From assembly GCA_965371325.1 (NCBI GenBank), contig CBDUXZ010000137.1, forward strand, positions 1 through 6,022: DNA of 6,022 bases. The letters are read 5' to 3'. The notes under the pieces were generated by a model that was not told the DNA's origin, searched no databases, and saw only the letters and a list, made by a program, of their open reading frames with translations. Of the stretch, positions 1 through 6,022 are shown piece by piece. The stretch comes from CBDUXZ01 sp965371325 [NCBI: uncultured bacterium]. GTDB lineage: Bacteria > JAUYMQ01. Numbering within the stretch: position 1 is the stretch's first letter; each line of letters starts with the position of its first letter. Both the position numbers and the translations under genes were made by a program.

Positions 1-23
1 CCCTTACTACAGGAGATGATCTT

Positions 24-422
24 ATGAGTGATCAGAACGAGGAGAAACGGTCCGCCGGGGAAACGATTAACCCGGAAAGCTTCCAGGCTTTCATCGGCCG
101 CGCGTCGGAGGGACCCGTCGTCATGCTCAACCTCCTGAAGTACCAGCCGGACGGGGGGCGGGAAATGTACATGCGCTACGGGATGGCGGTGCTTCCGCTC
201 CTCCAGAAGGTTGGTGGGCGCGTCGTGTATGCGGGAGAGGCGGCGGAGCAGTTGATCGGAAAGGAGGAGTGGGACAGCATCCTCCTGGTCGAGTACCCCA
301 CGCGGCAGGCCATGCTGGACATGGTCTCTTCGGCCGAGTACCTCGCCATTCAGAAACTGCGAGACGACGCTCTCGTGCGATCGGTGCTCTACGCAACCGA
401 TCCCACGACCGTCGGCGCCTGA
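24..422 (+). CDS. DUF1330 family protein
   Basis: This 132-residue protein resembles the DUF1330 family of small ferredoxin-like alpha/beta-barrel proteins, which usually dimerise and have no established general function. Visible hallmarks are the strand PVVMLNLLKY (residues 31-40), a helix and strand around YGMAVLPLLQKVGGRVVYAG (52-71), and W83 followed by ILLVEYPTRQAMLDM (86-100) and SAEYLAI (103-109), the conserved W..I.LVEYP...A..M..S.EY pattern. The first 15 or so residues are polar and probably disordered. There is no signal peptide or membrane segment. The start is supported by AGGAG at 11-15, 8 nt before the ATG. The gene ends 2 bp from the convergent transketolase stop. Its promoter and any upstream partners lie outside the window. 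The family assignment is from pattern recognition; no substrate can be inferred. Confidence 0.85.
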   Translation: MSDQNEEKRSAGETINPESFQAFIGRASEGPVVMLNLLKYQPDGGREMYMRYGMAVLPLLQKVGGRVVYAGEAAEQLIGKEEWDSILLVEYPTRQAMLDMVSSAEYLAIQKLRDDALVRSVLYATDPTTVGA

Positions 423-424
423 CG

Positions 425-2464
425 CTAGAGCAGATCGCGCAACCGGCTGATGACGTTCTCCACCGTGAAGCCGAACTTCTCCATGTTCACCTTCGCGGGC
501 GCCGATGCGCCGAAGCGCTCTATTCCCAGGATCGCCCCTCCGCTGCCGGTCCATCGCTCCCAGCCGACGGGGGAGGCCATCTCGACGGCCAGTCGCCGCG
601 TGACGGCCCCGGGAAGAACCGACTCGCGGTAACTCTTCTCCTGCCTCGCAAACCAGGACCAGCAGGGAAGACTCACCACGCGCACACCCACGCCCTCGCG
701 GGCAAGCTTCTCACGCGCCCCGAGGGCCAGCGATACCTCCGAACCGGAAGCAATGATGATCGCGTCGAGGGAGTCGGCGTCGGCGATCACGTATCCGCCA
801 CGCGACACGCCCTCGGCGGCGTGATCGGCCGTTCCCGGAATAACCGGCAGTTTCTGGCGCGTGAGGACGAGCGCGGCCGGCCCTTCGGCGCGGGCGAGCG
901 CTTCACGCCAGGCCGCCACCGTTTCGTTCGCGTCGGCGGGACGAATAACCGCGAGACCGGGCGTCGCCCTCAGCATCGTGAGGTGCTCGATGGGCTGATG
1001 CGTGGGGCCGTCCTCGCCGAGCCCGATGCTGTCGTGGGTGAAAACATAGATGACCGGAAACTTCTGCATCGCGGCAAGCCTGATCGCAGGACGCATGTAA
1101 TCCGAGAAGATCAGGAAGGTCCCGCCGTAAGGAACAACACCGCGATGGGCCGCCATACCGTTCAGCACCGCACCCATTGCATGCTCGCGCACGCCGAAAT
1201 GAATATTCCGCCCTCCCGGGTGCTCGGCCGAGAGGGCTTCTTCGCCTTCGATCAGCGTGTTGTTCGAGGGCGCAAGATCGGCGGAGCCTCCGAGGAAGAT
1301 CGGCACCTTCGCCGCGATGGCGTTGAGCGTTTTTCCCGAAGCGGACCGCGTGGCGATAGCGGCCTCGCCGGTTTCGAAGCGAGGGAGATCCGCGTCCCAA
1401 CCTTTCGGCAACTCGCCCCGCAGCGCCTGCTCGAATGAAAGGGCAAGGTCGGGGAACGCTTTCCGGTATGCCTCGAGCCGCTCCACCCACACCGCCTGCG
1501 CTGCCTCACCGCGCGGGATGGCCTCGCGGAAGCGCTTCCGGACATCGTCCGGAACGAGAAACGCCGGCTTCTCCGGCCAGCCGAGATTCTTCTTCGTGAG
1601 CCGGATCTCCTCCTCTCCGAGGGGAGAGCCGTGGACCCCCGCGGTGTCCTGCTTGTTCGGACTACCGAAGCCGATGCTGGTTTGTACGATCACGAGCGTG
1701 GGCCGCGATCCTTCATCCCGCGCCGTTCGCACAGCCGTGTCGATGCCGGCGCGATCGCGGTTTCCGTCCTCGATCCGGAGCACCCGCCAGCCGTAGGCTT
1801 CGAAGCGTTTGCCCACATCTTCCCTGAAAGCCAGATCGGTGCTCCCGTCGATGGTGATCCGGTTGTCGTCATAAAAGACATTCAGATTCGACAGGCGCTG
1901 GAAACCGGCGAGGGAGGCCGCCTCGGCGGAGACCCCTTCCATGAGATCGCCGTCGCTCGCGATGACGTACACCTGGTGATTGATGACCTCGTGCCCGGGC
2001 CTGTTGTAGCGGGCCGCGAGGAAACGCGCCGCCATTGCCATCCCGACGGCCGAACCGAAACCCTGCCCGAGAGGCCCCGTGGTGAGCTCGACGCCCGGCG
2101 TGTCACCGCGTTCGGGGTGACCCGGTGTAAGGCTCCCCCATTGCCGGAAGCACTTCAGCTCTTCCATGGAGAGATCGAAGCCTACGAGATGCAGAAGCGC
2201 GTACTGGAGGGCGCTGGCATGTCCCGCGGAAAGCACAAAGCGGTCGCGCCCGGGCCATTCGGGATCCCGCGGGTTGAATTGCAGGGTGCTCGTCCACAAT
2301 ACGTAGGCGAGTGGAGCGAGGCCCATCGGCGCGCCGGGATGACCGGAGTTCGCCTTCTGAACCATGTCGATGGAGAGGGCCCTAATGGTGTTGACTGCGA
2401 TCTCGTCCTGCCGGTCGTAGGATGGCGGCCGGGACGGATCCGGCGGGCCGGAGCGTCTCGTCAT
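425..2464 (-). CDS. tkt: transketolase
   Basis: Transketolase is a cytosolic thiamine-diphosphate enzyme that moves two-carbon ketol units between sugar phosphates (xylulose-5-P, ribose-5-P, erythrose-4-P) in the pentose phosphate and Calvin cycles. All hallmarks are present in 679 residues, the usual family length: SGHPG with H42, AGHAS with H82, GHPE with H117, GPLGQG (131-136 region), the ThDP/metal motif from S170-DGD to N201, H278 in the loop after SPNK, R373, S400, the cofactor-activating glutamate E427 in GVREHAMG, GEDGPTHQP with D485 and H489, and R536. The pyrimidine-binding domain covers about 370-540 and the C-terminal domain about 555-679. The reading frame is open for 61 more codons upstream, but that stretch is Arg/Ala/Pro-rich and unlike the family. 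I chose the ATG at 2462-2464, which leaves a normal short N-terminal tail; its ribosome binding site is weak. No pentose-phosphate neighbour is visible, so it seems to be a single-gene unit. Confidence 0.97.
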   Translation of the reverse strand: MTRRSGPPDPSRPPSYDRQDEIAVNTIRALSIDMVQKANSGHPGAPMGLAPLAYVLWTSTLQFNPRDPEWPGRDRFVLSAGHASALQYALLHLVGFDLSMEELKCFRQWGSLTPGHPERGDTPGVELTTGPLGQGFGSAVGMAMAARFLAARYNRPGHEVINHQVYVIASDGDLMEGVSAEAASLAGFQRLSNLNVFYDDNRITIDGSTDLAFREDVGKRFEAYGWRVLRIEDGNRDRAGIDTAVRTARDEGSRPTLVIVQTSIGFGSPNKQDTAGVHGSPLGEEEIRLTKKNLGWPEKPAFLVPDDVRKRFREAIPRGEAAQAVWVERLEAYRKAFPDLALSFEQALRGELPKGWDADLPRFETGEAAIATRSASGKTLNAIAAKVPIFLGGSADLAPSNNTLIEGEEALSAEHPGGRNIHFGVREHAMGAVLNGMAAHRGVVPYGGTFLIFSDYMRPAIRLAAMQKFPVIYVFTHDSIGLGEDGPTHQPIEHLTMLRATPGLAVIRPADANETVAAWREALARAEGPAALVLTRQKLPVIPGTADHAAEGVSRGGYVIADADSLDAIIIASGSEVSLALGAREKLAREGVGVRVVSLPCWSWFARQEKSYRESVLPGAVTRRLAVEMASPVGWERWTGSGGAILGIERFGASAPAKVNMEKFGFTVENVISRLRDLL

Positions 2465-2714
2465 CGGTCGTGCTCGCAACTGAACGGATATCGAGGAAGG
2501 TTCGGCCCGGGGGAATGGGCGCCGGGCGATCCGGCGGAGAGCATGATAGCGCCTCTCACCAGAGGATGCATCCGTGCAAGCGCCCCCGAAAGCAGAATGC
2601 CGGCAGCGCAGCCGCCTCACCGGCCTCGCAGAAGCGCCTCTCGACAAAGGGTCCCCGATGAAAGAAGATAGTCACGCCGGCTTCCGGATCGGCCCCGAAC
2701 GGAGGAGGACCCCC
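2465..2714. other. divergent intergenic region, tkt / molybdopterin oxidoreductase
   Basis: These 250 bp lie between two divergent start codons and should hold both promoters. No clearly paired -35/-10 set is visible. On the minus strand there is a TATCAT -10-like hexamer near 2544-2549 without a good -35 at the right distance. On the plus strand TCGACA near 2640 and GATAGT near 2668 are about 20 bp apart, which is too far for a confident call. A small hairpin (CCTCT, CACC loop, AGAGG) lies at 2552-2565. Both flanking reading frames run open across this interval, but the translations look like GC-rich noise rather than protein family sequence. Confidence 0.4.
2701..2708 (+). promoter_or_regulatory. 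strong ribosome binding site
   Basis: GGAGGAGG lies 6 nt before the ATG at 2715. It is a near-ideal Shine-Dalgarno sequence. It decides the start of the molybdopterin oxidoreductase in favour of 2715 over the in-frame ATGs at 2574 and 2658. Confidence 0.85.
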
Positions 2715-4886
2715 ATGTCCCGGATTCATTACCGCGCCTGCTCGATGTGCGAGGCCATCTGCGGCCTCGAGATTACGTCCGAAGGTGGCAACATCACCGC
2801 CATCCGCCCGGATTCAGAGAACCCCTTCTCGAGGGGCTACATGTGCGTCAAGGGCTCCGCCATGCGGGACATCCACCATGACCCCGACCGTCTCCGCTAT
2901 CCGCTGCGACGGACGCGGGGCGGTGGCTGGACCCGAATCTCTTACGACGAGGCCATCCGCGAAACCGCCGATCGCCTCGGAGCGGGGCGCGAGAAGTACG
3001 GCCCGAGCGCCATCGCGGTCTATCTCGGCAACCCCAATGTTCACGCACTCGGCATGATGCTCTTCGGCGCTCTCTTCCTGAAAGCTCTCGGCACCCGCTC
3101 GGTCTACAGCGCGAACTCCCAGGATACGAACGCCCGGCTGCTCACCTCTTTTCTCATGTACGGCGGGTACGGATCACTCCCTGTCCCGGACGTCGACCGG
3201 ACGGACTACTTCCTGATGCTGGGCGCAAACCCCGCCGCCTCGAACGGCAGCATCATGACTGCGCCGGATCTGCACCGCAGACTCCGGGCGATCTCCGAGC
3301 GGGGCGGGAAGGTCGTTGTGATCGATCCACGGCGCACCGAGACCGCCGCGGAGGTGCTCAAGCGCGGCGGTGAGCATCACTTCGTTCGCCCGGGGGCCGA
3401 CGGCTGGTTCGTGGCCGCAATGCTCCAGACCCTCTTCCGGGACGGGGCCTGGAAGACGGAGCTGCTTGACGAGATCACGGACGGCAACTGGCAGGTGATT
3501 CCGGATCTGCTGGAACCCTTCACTCCCGAAGCGGTGGCGCCGAAGGTCGGGATCGACGCGGATACGATCCGCAGGATCGCACGGGAGTTTGCCGCCGCGC
3601 CCTCCGCGGTGGCTTACGGCCGCGTCGGAATCAGCCTCGTTCCCTTCGCCACCCTCACGCACTGGTTCGTCGAGCTCATGAACATCGTGACGGGGAACTT
3701 CGATCGGGAGGGAGGGCTGATGTTCGCCAGGTTTCCGATCGATCTTTCGGCACAGCTCGGCGGGGTCAGCTCGCCGAACTACGGCAAATGGCGAAGCCGC
3801 ATAAACGGCCTTCCCAAGGTGTCGGGGGAGCTCCCCTGCTCGACCCTCGCCGACGAGATCGAGACGCCCGGCGAGGGGCAGCATCACGCCTTGATCACAA
3901 TCGCGGGCAATCCGATTCTTTCGGCACCCAACGGCCGGCGCCTGTCGGCCGCCTTCGAGAAACTCGACTTCATGGTCTCTATCGACATCTACCGGAACGA
4001 GACAACGCGACACGCCGACATCATCCTGCCGGGCGTCTTTGCCTTCGAACGGAACCACATGGACGTGATCTTCGGCGGGCTGAGCGTCCATAACTACATC
4101 CAGTGGTCCCCCAAAATCTTCGAGCCCGGCGAGGAGCAGCGCGAGGAGTGGCGAATCTTCGACGATATCTGCCGGGCGATGGTGCTCGAACTCGTCCCCC
4201 ACGGCCTGAGGGAGCTTCTGGACGCCGCACCCGGCGAGGACAAGACGATTACCCCCGAGCGAATGGTGGAGGTTCTCATCCGCTCCGGCTCCTACGGGGA
4301 CCAGTTCGGCGCGAACCCGGACGGGTTGACGCTGGATAAGGTGAAGGCGGCGGCCCACGGGATCGATCTCGGTCCGCTGACCCCCGATGGACGTGAGCGC
4401 AAGGTGAAACTTCCCGGAAACAGGATCCGTGTGGCTCATGAGGTACTCGTGGCCGACGTGGAGCGGCTCGGGAGTGCGCTTCACGAGACGGAAGGAAACG
4501 CTCTGCGTCTCATCGGAAGGCGGGAGATCAGGACGAACAACTCCTGGATGCACAACGCACCCTCCCTGATGAAGGGTAATCGCAGCTGTGATCTGTTTGT
4601 TCATCCGGGAGACGCCGATCGGCTCGGCCTCGCCGACGGGGGACTGGCTGACATTGCCTCGAGGGTCGCCAAACTGCGCGTCCGCGTCAGGGTGACTGAC
4701 GGTGTCATGCCCGGCGTAGTAAGCCTTCCCCACGGCTGGGGGCACGATCGCGACGGCGTCGATCTGAAAATCGCCTCCGCAAACCCGGGGGTGAACATCA
4801 ACGATCTCGTGGATGAGAAGGTCGCGGAGCCGCTCGCCTCGGCGTCGATCATGAACGGCGTCCCCGTCGAGGTCCTCCCGGCCTGA
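2715..4886 (+). CDS. molybdopterin-dependent oxidoreductase (DMSO reductase family), catalytic subunit
   Basis: This 723-residue enzyme belongs to the Mo/W-bisPGD (DMSO reductase) superfamily, close in layout to formate dehydrogenase or nitrate reductase type catalytic subunits; the substrate is unknown. The N-terminal [4Fe-4S] motif is C9-x2-C12-x3-C16 with a fourth cysteine at C44, followed by K46 (CVKG), the usual electron-relay lysine. The central molybdopterin domain (about 59-480) has LGANPAASNGS (from 169) and VIDPRRTETAA (from 202). The dinucleotide-binding domain (about 596-715) includes LPHGWGHD, and the tail has PGVNINDLVDE and NGVPVEV. The position aligned with the Mo/W ligand (U140 in E. 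coli FdhF) is L143 in SQDTNARLLT, so no standard Cys, Sec, Ser or Asp ligand sits there. There is no Tat signal or membrane helix, so it should be cytoplasmic. No ferredoxin-type or membrane subunit is encoded next to it. The GGAGGAGG site fixes the start at 2715. The superfamily call is firm; the reaction is open. Confidence 0.93.
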   Translation: MSRIHYRACSMCEAICGLEITSEGGNITAIRPDSENPFSRGYMCVKGSAMRDIHHDPDRLRYPLRRTRGGGWTRISYDEAIRETADRLGAGREKYGPSAIAVYLGNPNVHALGMMLFGALFLKALGTRSVYSANSQDTNARLLTSFLMYGGYGSLPVPDVDRTDYFLMLGANPAASNGSIMTAPDLHRRLRAISERGGKVVVIDPRRTETAAEVLKRGGEHHFVRPGADGWFVAAMLQTLFRDGAWKTELLDEITDGNWQVIPDLLEPFTPEAVAPKVGIDADTIRRIAREFAAAPSAVAYGRVGISLVPFATLTHWFVELMNIVTGNFDREGGLMFARFPIDLSAQLGGVSSPNYGKWRSRINGLPKVSGELPCSTLADEIETPGEGQHHALITIAGNPILSAPNGRRLSAAFEKLDFMVSIDIYRNETTRHADIILPGVFAFERNHMDVIFGGLSVHNYIQWSPKIFEPGEEQREEWRIFDDICRAMVLELVPHGLRELLDAAPGEDKTITPERMVEVLIRSGSYGDQFGANPDGLTLDKVKAAAHGIDLGPLTPDGRERKVKLPGNRIRVAHEVLVADVERLGSALHETEGNALRLIGRREIRTNNSWMHNAPSLMKGNRSCDLFVHPGDADRLGLADGGLADIASRVAKLRVRVRVTDGVMPGVVSLPHGWGHDRDGVDLKIASANPGVNINDLVDEKVAEPLASASIMNGVPVEVLPA

Positions 4887-4891
4887 GTGAG

Positions 4892-4946
4892 TGGGGTCAG
4901 GTCTCTAGATTGCGCGTCAAACGCGCAATCTAGAGACCTGACCCCA
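4892..4946. repeat. perfect 26-bp inverted repeat, REP-like palindrome
   Basis: Two 26-nt arms (4892-4917 and 4921-4946) are exact reverse complements around a 3-nt CAA loop. The outer part begins TGGGGTCAGGTCT and the inner part is TCTAGATTGCGCGT. It begins 6 nt after the molybdopterin gene's stop and ends 14 nt before the next start, filling 55 of the 74 intergenic bases. No T-run follows it on either strand, so it is not a classic terminator, although the RNA hairpin would be very stable and could shape the 3' end of the upstream mRNA. From memory, GGGGTCAGGTCT-type palindromes recur in some bacterial genomes near REP-associated (Y1/RAYT) transposases. That link is recall rather than something visible here. 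Confidence 0.9.
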
Positions 4947-4960
4947 AGTGCAGGTTTTAA

Positions 4961-5455
4961 ATGCCGAAGCGCGAAGACATGGATCGGCACGATCGCCCGA
5001 GCTGGCGGGAGATGGACAAACGGCGCGATCGGAGCAGACACCGCAGCGAGGAGAATCGGCGGGAACCAAGAGGCGAACGGGAGCGGGCGATCTCGAAAAG
5101 CGCCAAGGACGCCTATCTCAAAAAGCTCGATAAAAAACTCTTCGGCGGCAAGAAAAAGGGGGCGGGCGAGGCTGAGACAGCGGTGCGCGAGGCGCGCGGC
5201 ACCCGCCGCTTCTCAGACATCTGTGACGCCTACATCGAGAAAGAGGGTTTTCCTGAATCCGGGGGGCTGCTGCTTCTCTTCCTCGATCATGAAAACCCCG
5301 AGATCGTCCTCCGCGCTATCGATGCCCTCATCGTGCATGCGCGCGAGAAGAGTGTGGATCGCGATTCACTCGGCAAGGCCCTCCAGCGTGTAAAGGCAAT
5401 GACCGACGACGCCGACGTGGAAGCAGCCGCGGAGGAGCTTCTGGAAGACATCTGA
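4961..5455 (+). CDS. hypothetical protein, basic N-terminus and helical C-terminus
   Basis: I do not recognise a named family. The 164-residue product has two parts. Residues 1-80 are extremely charged and Arg/Lys-rich (many RxR and KK clusters, GGKKKG at 62-67) and probably disordered or nucleic-acid binding. Residues about 83-164 look all-helical: an amphipathic segment FSDICDAYIEKEGF, a hydrophobic GLLLLFLDHENPEIVLRAIDAL (102-123), then two acidic helices ending AAAEELLEDI. Helix pairs with an NPEIVLRAIDAL pattern recall HEAT-like or solenoid repeats; this is inference. There is no signal peptide. The start has a modest AGG at 4952-4954, 6 nt from the ATG; an alternative ATG lies at 4979. 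The gene follows the molybdopterin gene on the same strand but is separated by the palindrome. A strong terminator follows 55 bp after its stop. Confidence 0.75.
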   Translation: MPKREDMDRHDRPSWREMDKRRDRSRHRSEENRREPRGERERAISKSAKDAYLKKLDKKLFGGKKKGAGEAETAVREARGTRRFSDICDAYIEKEGFPESGGLLLLFLDHENPEIVLRAIDALIVHAREKSVDRDSLGKALQRVKAMTDDADVEAAAEELLEDI

Positions 5456-5510
5456 GGGTTGAACCGCACCGTACCCGGGCCCCGGGAGGCTCGTCCATCA
5501 ACCCCGCGAT

Positions 5511-5546
5511 AGAAAACGCCCCAGGGTTTCCCCTGGGGCGTTTTCT
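5511..5546. terminator. bidirectional rho-independent terminator
   Basis: Perfect 16-bp arms at 5511-5526 and 5531-5546 enclose a TTTC loop. The GC core (CGCCCCAGGG) is flanked by AAAA on the left and TTTT on the right, so the hairpin has a U-run on both strands. It lies 55 bp after the stop of the 4961-5455 gene and 16 bp after the stop of the minus-strand small gene at 5563-5709, so it can end both convergent transcripts. A minor CCCGG/CCGGG hairpin also sits at 5474-5486. Confidence 0.93.
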
Positions 5547-5562
5547 TCGGGCCGGGTGCTTC

Positions 5563-5709
5563 TTAACGCGACACGAATACCTCTGTAATCGGATGACCCT
5601 GCGTCTTCACCCAGTCCGCCATGTTCGTACTCAGAAGCATGAACAGCGTGGCGAAGAGAAGGATAAACAGCGGGAGAAACATCCGCCTGACAAAGGATAC
5701 TGAACGCAT
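5563..5709 (-). CDS. small single-pass membrane protein, hypothetical
   Basis: A 48-codon gene reads from ATG at 5707-5709 to TAA at 5563-5565. The product starts with a basic segment (MRSVSFVRRM, residues 1-10), followed by one strongly hydrophobic helix, FLPLFILLFATLFMLL (11-26), then a polar tail with NMADWVKTQGHPITEVF (29-45). The charge pattern predicts N-terminus inside and C-terminus outside; an uncleaved anchor seems more likely than a signal peptide because there is no clear cleavage site and only about 20 residues follow. Support for expression: a GGGGGG/GTGG purine-rich ribosome binding stretch 6-12 nt upstream, a sigma70-like promoter at the expected distance, and a terminator 16 bp after the stop. 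I recognise no family. It overlaps longer spurious frames on both strands that lack these signals. Confidence 0.7.
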   Translation of the reverse strand: MRSVSFVRRMFLPLFILLFATLFMLLSTNMADWVKTQGHPITEVFVSR

Positions 5710-5715
5710 TTTCCA

Positions 5716-5730
5716 CCCCCCTTGGGGGGG
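5716..5730 (-). promoter_or_regulatory. C-run/G-run leader hairpin covering the ribosome binding site
   Basis: On the minus strand the leader of the small membrane-protein gene reads CCCCCCC, AA, GGGGGG just before TGGAAA and the ATG. The G-run is the likely Shine-Dalgarno region. It can pair with the C-run immediately upstream, using about five G-C pairs and a short loop, which would hide the ribosome site. Whether this regulates translation is inference. Confidence 0.4.
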
Positions 5731-5741
5731 AAGGCGCGTTC

Positions 5742-5769
5742 AATATGGCGATAGTCTCTCTCGCGTCAA
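5742..5769 (-). promoter_or_regulatory. sigma70-like promoter for the small membrane-protein gene
   Basis: On the minus strand TTGACG (5764-5769, 5 of 6 to the -35 consensus) is followed after 16 bp by CATATT (5742-5747, 4 of 6 to the -10 consensus). Transcription would start near 5735, giving a leader of about 26 nt that contains the G-run ribosome site and the possible hairpin. Confidence 0.5.
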
Positions 5770-5858
5770 GCGAATTCGGAATCTGTTTTCCGGCGGCCCG
5801 CGCGGCGGAGCGGGATCTGACAGATATTGGGGCAGAGCGCCTCACGGAGGCCATAGCT

Positions 5859-6022
5859 AGTGGTCCAGTTCATAAGTACGGTGACGTATCGGCGGCTGAG
5901 GCGCCCCGCGGGCAAGGCGCGCGACTGAGACGTAGCCGGTAGCTACGGCGCAAGGAGCGCAACGCCGCCAGCGGGGATGCATCGGCTGCCCAGACGTTAG
6001 CGTACTTATGAATTGGGCCACT
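5859..6022. mobile_element. MITE-like palindromic element with terminal inverted repeats
   Basis: The last 164 bp begin AGTGGTCCAGTTCATAAGTA and end with the matching inverse. Bases 5859-5887 and 5994-6022 are inverted repeats that agree at 25 of 29 positions, including an unbroken CATAAGTACG core of more than ten bases. The interior is also loosely self-complementary, with a CGTAGC/GCTACG hairpin near the centre (5931-5947), so nearly the whole element can fold into one long stem. There is no credible protein inside. This architecture fits a non-autonomous element mobilised in trans. The outer boundary on the right coincides with the end of the window, so a target-site duplication cannot be seen. 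Confidence 0.75.

Noticed and set aside
269-1438. 389-codon open frame on the plus strand opposite transketolase
   Set aside because: It is antisense to a gene with complete family motifs, its translation is Arg/Gly/His-rich without domain features, and no ribosome site leads it. High GC content readily leaves such frames open.
2465-2647. N-terminal extension of transketolase by 61 residues
   Set aside because: The extra residues are Arg/Ala/Pro-rich, unlike any transketolase N-terminus or a clear targeting peptide, and the ATG at 2464 gives the normal family length.
1631-2671. 346-codon open frame on the plus strand opposite the 5' part of transketolase
   Set aside because: Same reasoning: it is a mirror of conserved codons in a real gene, with low-complexity translation and no start signals.
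2574-2714. Longer start for the molybdopterin oxidoreductase, possibly with a Tat-like RRR
   Set aside because: The RRR is not followed by a hydrophobic segment, and GGAGGAGG placed 6 nt before the ATG at 2715 clearly favours the shorter start.
3174-4745. 523-codon open frame on the minus strand opposite the molybdopterin oxidoreductase
   Set aside because: It is long but antisense to a firmly identified gene; the translation shows no recognisable motif and its composition follows the opposite-strand codon bias.
4892-4946. Palindrome as a rho-independent terminator
   Set aside because: No T-run follows the stem on either strand; the bases after the right arm are AGTGCAGG and those after the left arm on the other strand are CTCACTCAGG.
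4886-4950. AGTG on both sides of the palindrome as a target-site duplication
   Set aside because: The left copy is either offset from the arm by 2 nt or overlaps it, and a 4-base match is easily chance.
5621-5942. Plus-strand open frames across the final intergenic region and repeat
   Set aside because: They run across the terminal repeat and lack ribosome sites and family features; the minus-strand small gene has the supporting signals instead.

Overview
The window is 6,022 bp of GC-rich bacterial DNA with five genes I can support, one of them only 48 codons long. Dense coding, Shine-Dalgarno starts (the clearest is GGAGGAGG before the molybdopterin enzyme), a sigma70-like promoter, a canonical rho-independent terminator and two palindromic repeats fit a high-GC Gram-negative. 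A proteobacterial or deltaproteobacterial-like lineage is my guess, but no phylogenetic marker here fixes it. There are no tRNA, rRNA or CRISPR elements, no transposase and no phage genes.

Layout. Bases 24-422 (+) encode a small DUF1330 protein. It meets tail-to-tail, with a 2-bp gap, a complete transketolase on the minus strand (425-2464). A 250-bp divergent intergenic region (2465-2714) separates transketolase from a 723-residue molybdenum/tungsten-bisPGD oxidoreductase on the plus strand (2715-4886). A perfect 26-bp inverted repeat fills most of the 74-bp gap to the next plus-strand gene (4961-5455), an unrecognised 164-residue protein with a basic N-terminus and a helical C-terminus. A perfect 16-bp terminator hairpin (5511-5546) follows. 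It is also placed to terminate a convergent minus-strand gene (5563-5709) for a 48-residue single-pass membrane protein, which has its own promoter. The window ends with a 164-bp imperfect palindrome with about 29-bp terminal inverted repeats (5859-6022), which looks like a non-autonomous mobile element (MITE-like).

How the genes relate. Transketolase is housekeeping central carbon metabolism (pentose phosphate or Calvin cycle). The molybdopterin enzyme is a cytoplasmic-type catalytic subunit with an N-terminal [4Fe-4S] site, but no electron-transfer partner is encoded here, and the position that normally ligates Mo/W is leucine. I see no pathway that joins all five genes. The most unusual items are the two palindromic repeats, the ligand-less molybdoenzyme and the small membrane-protein gene with a G-run leader. 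I do not see convincing evidence of a new multi-gene system.
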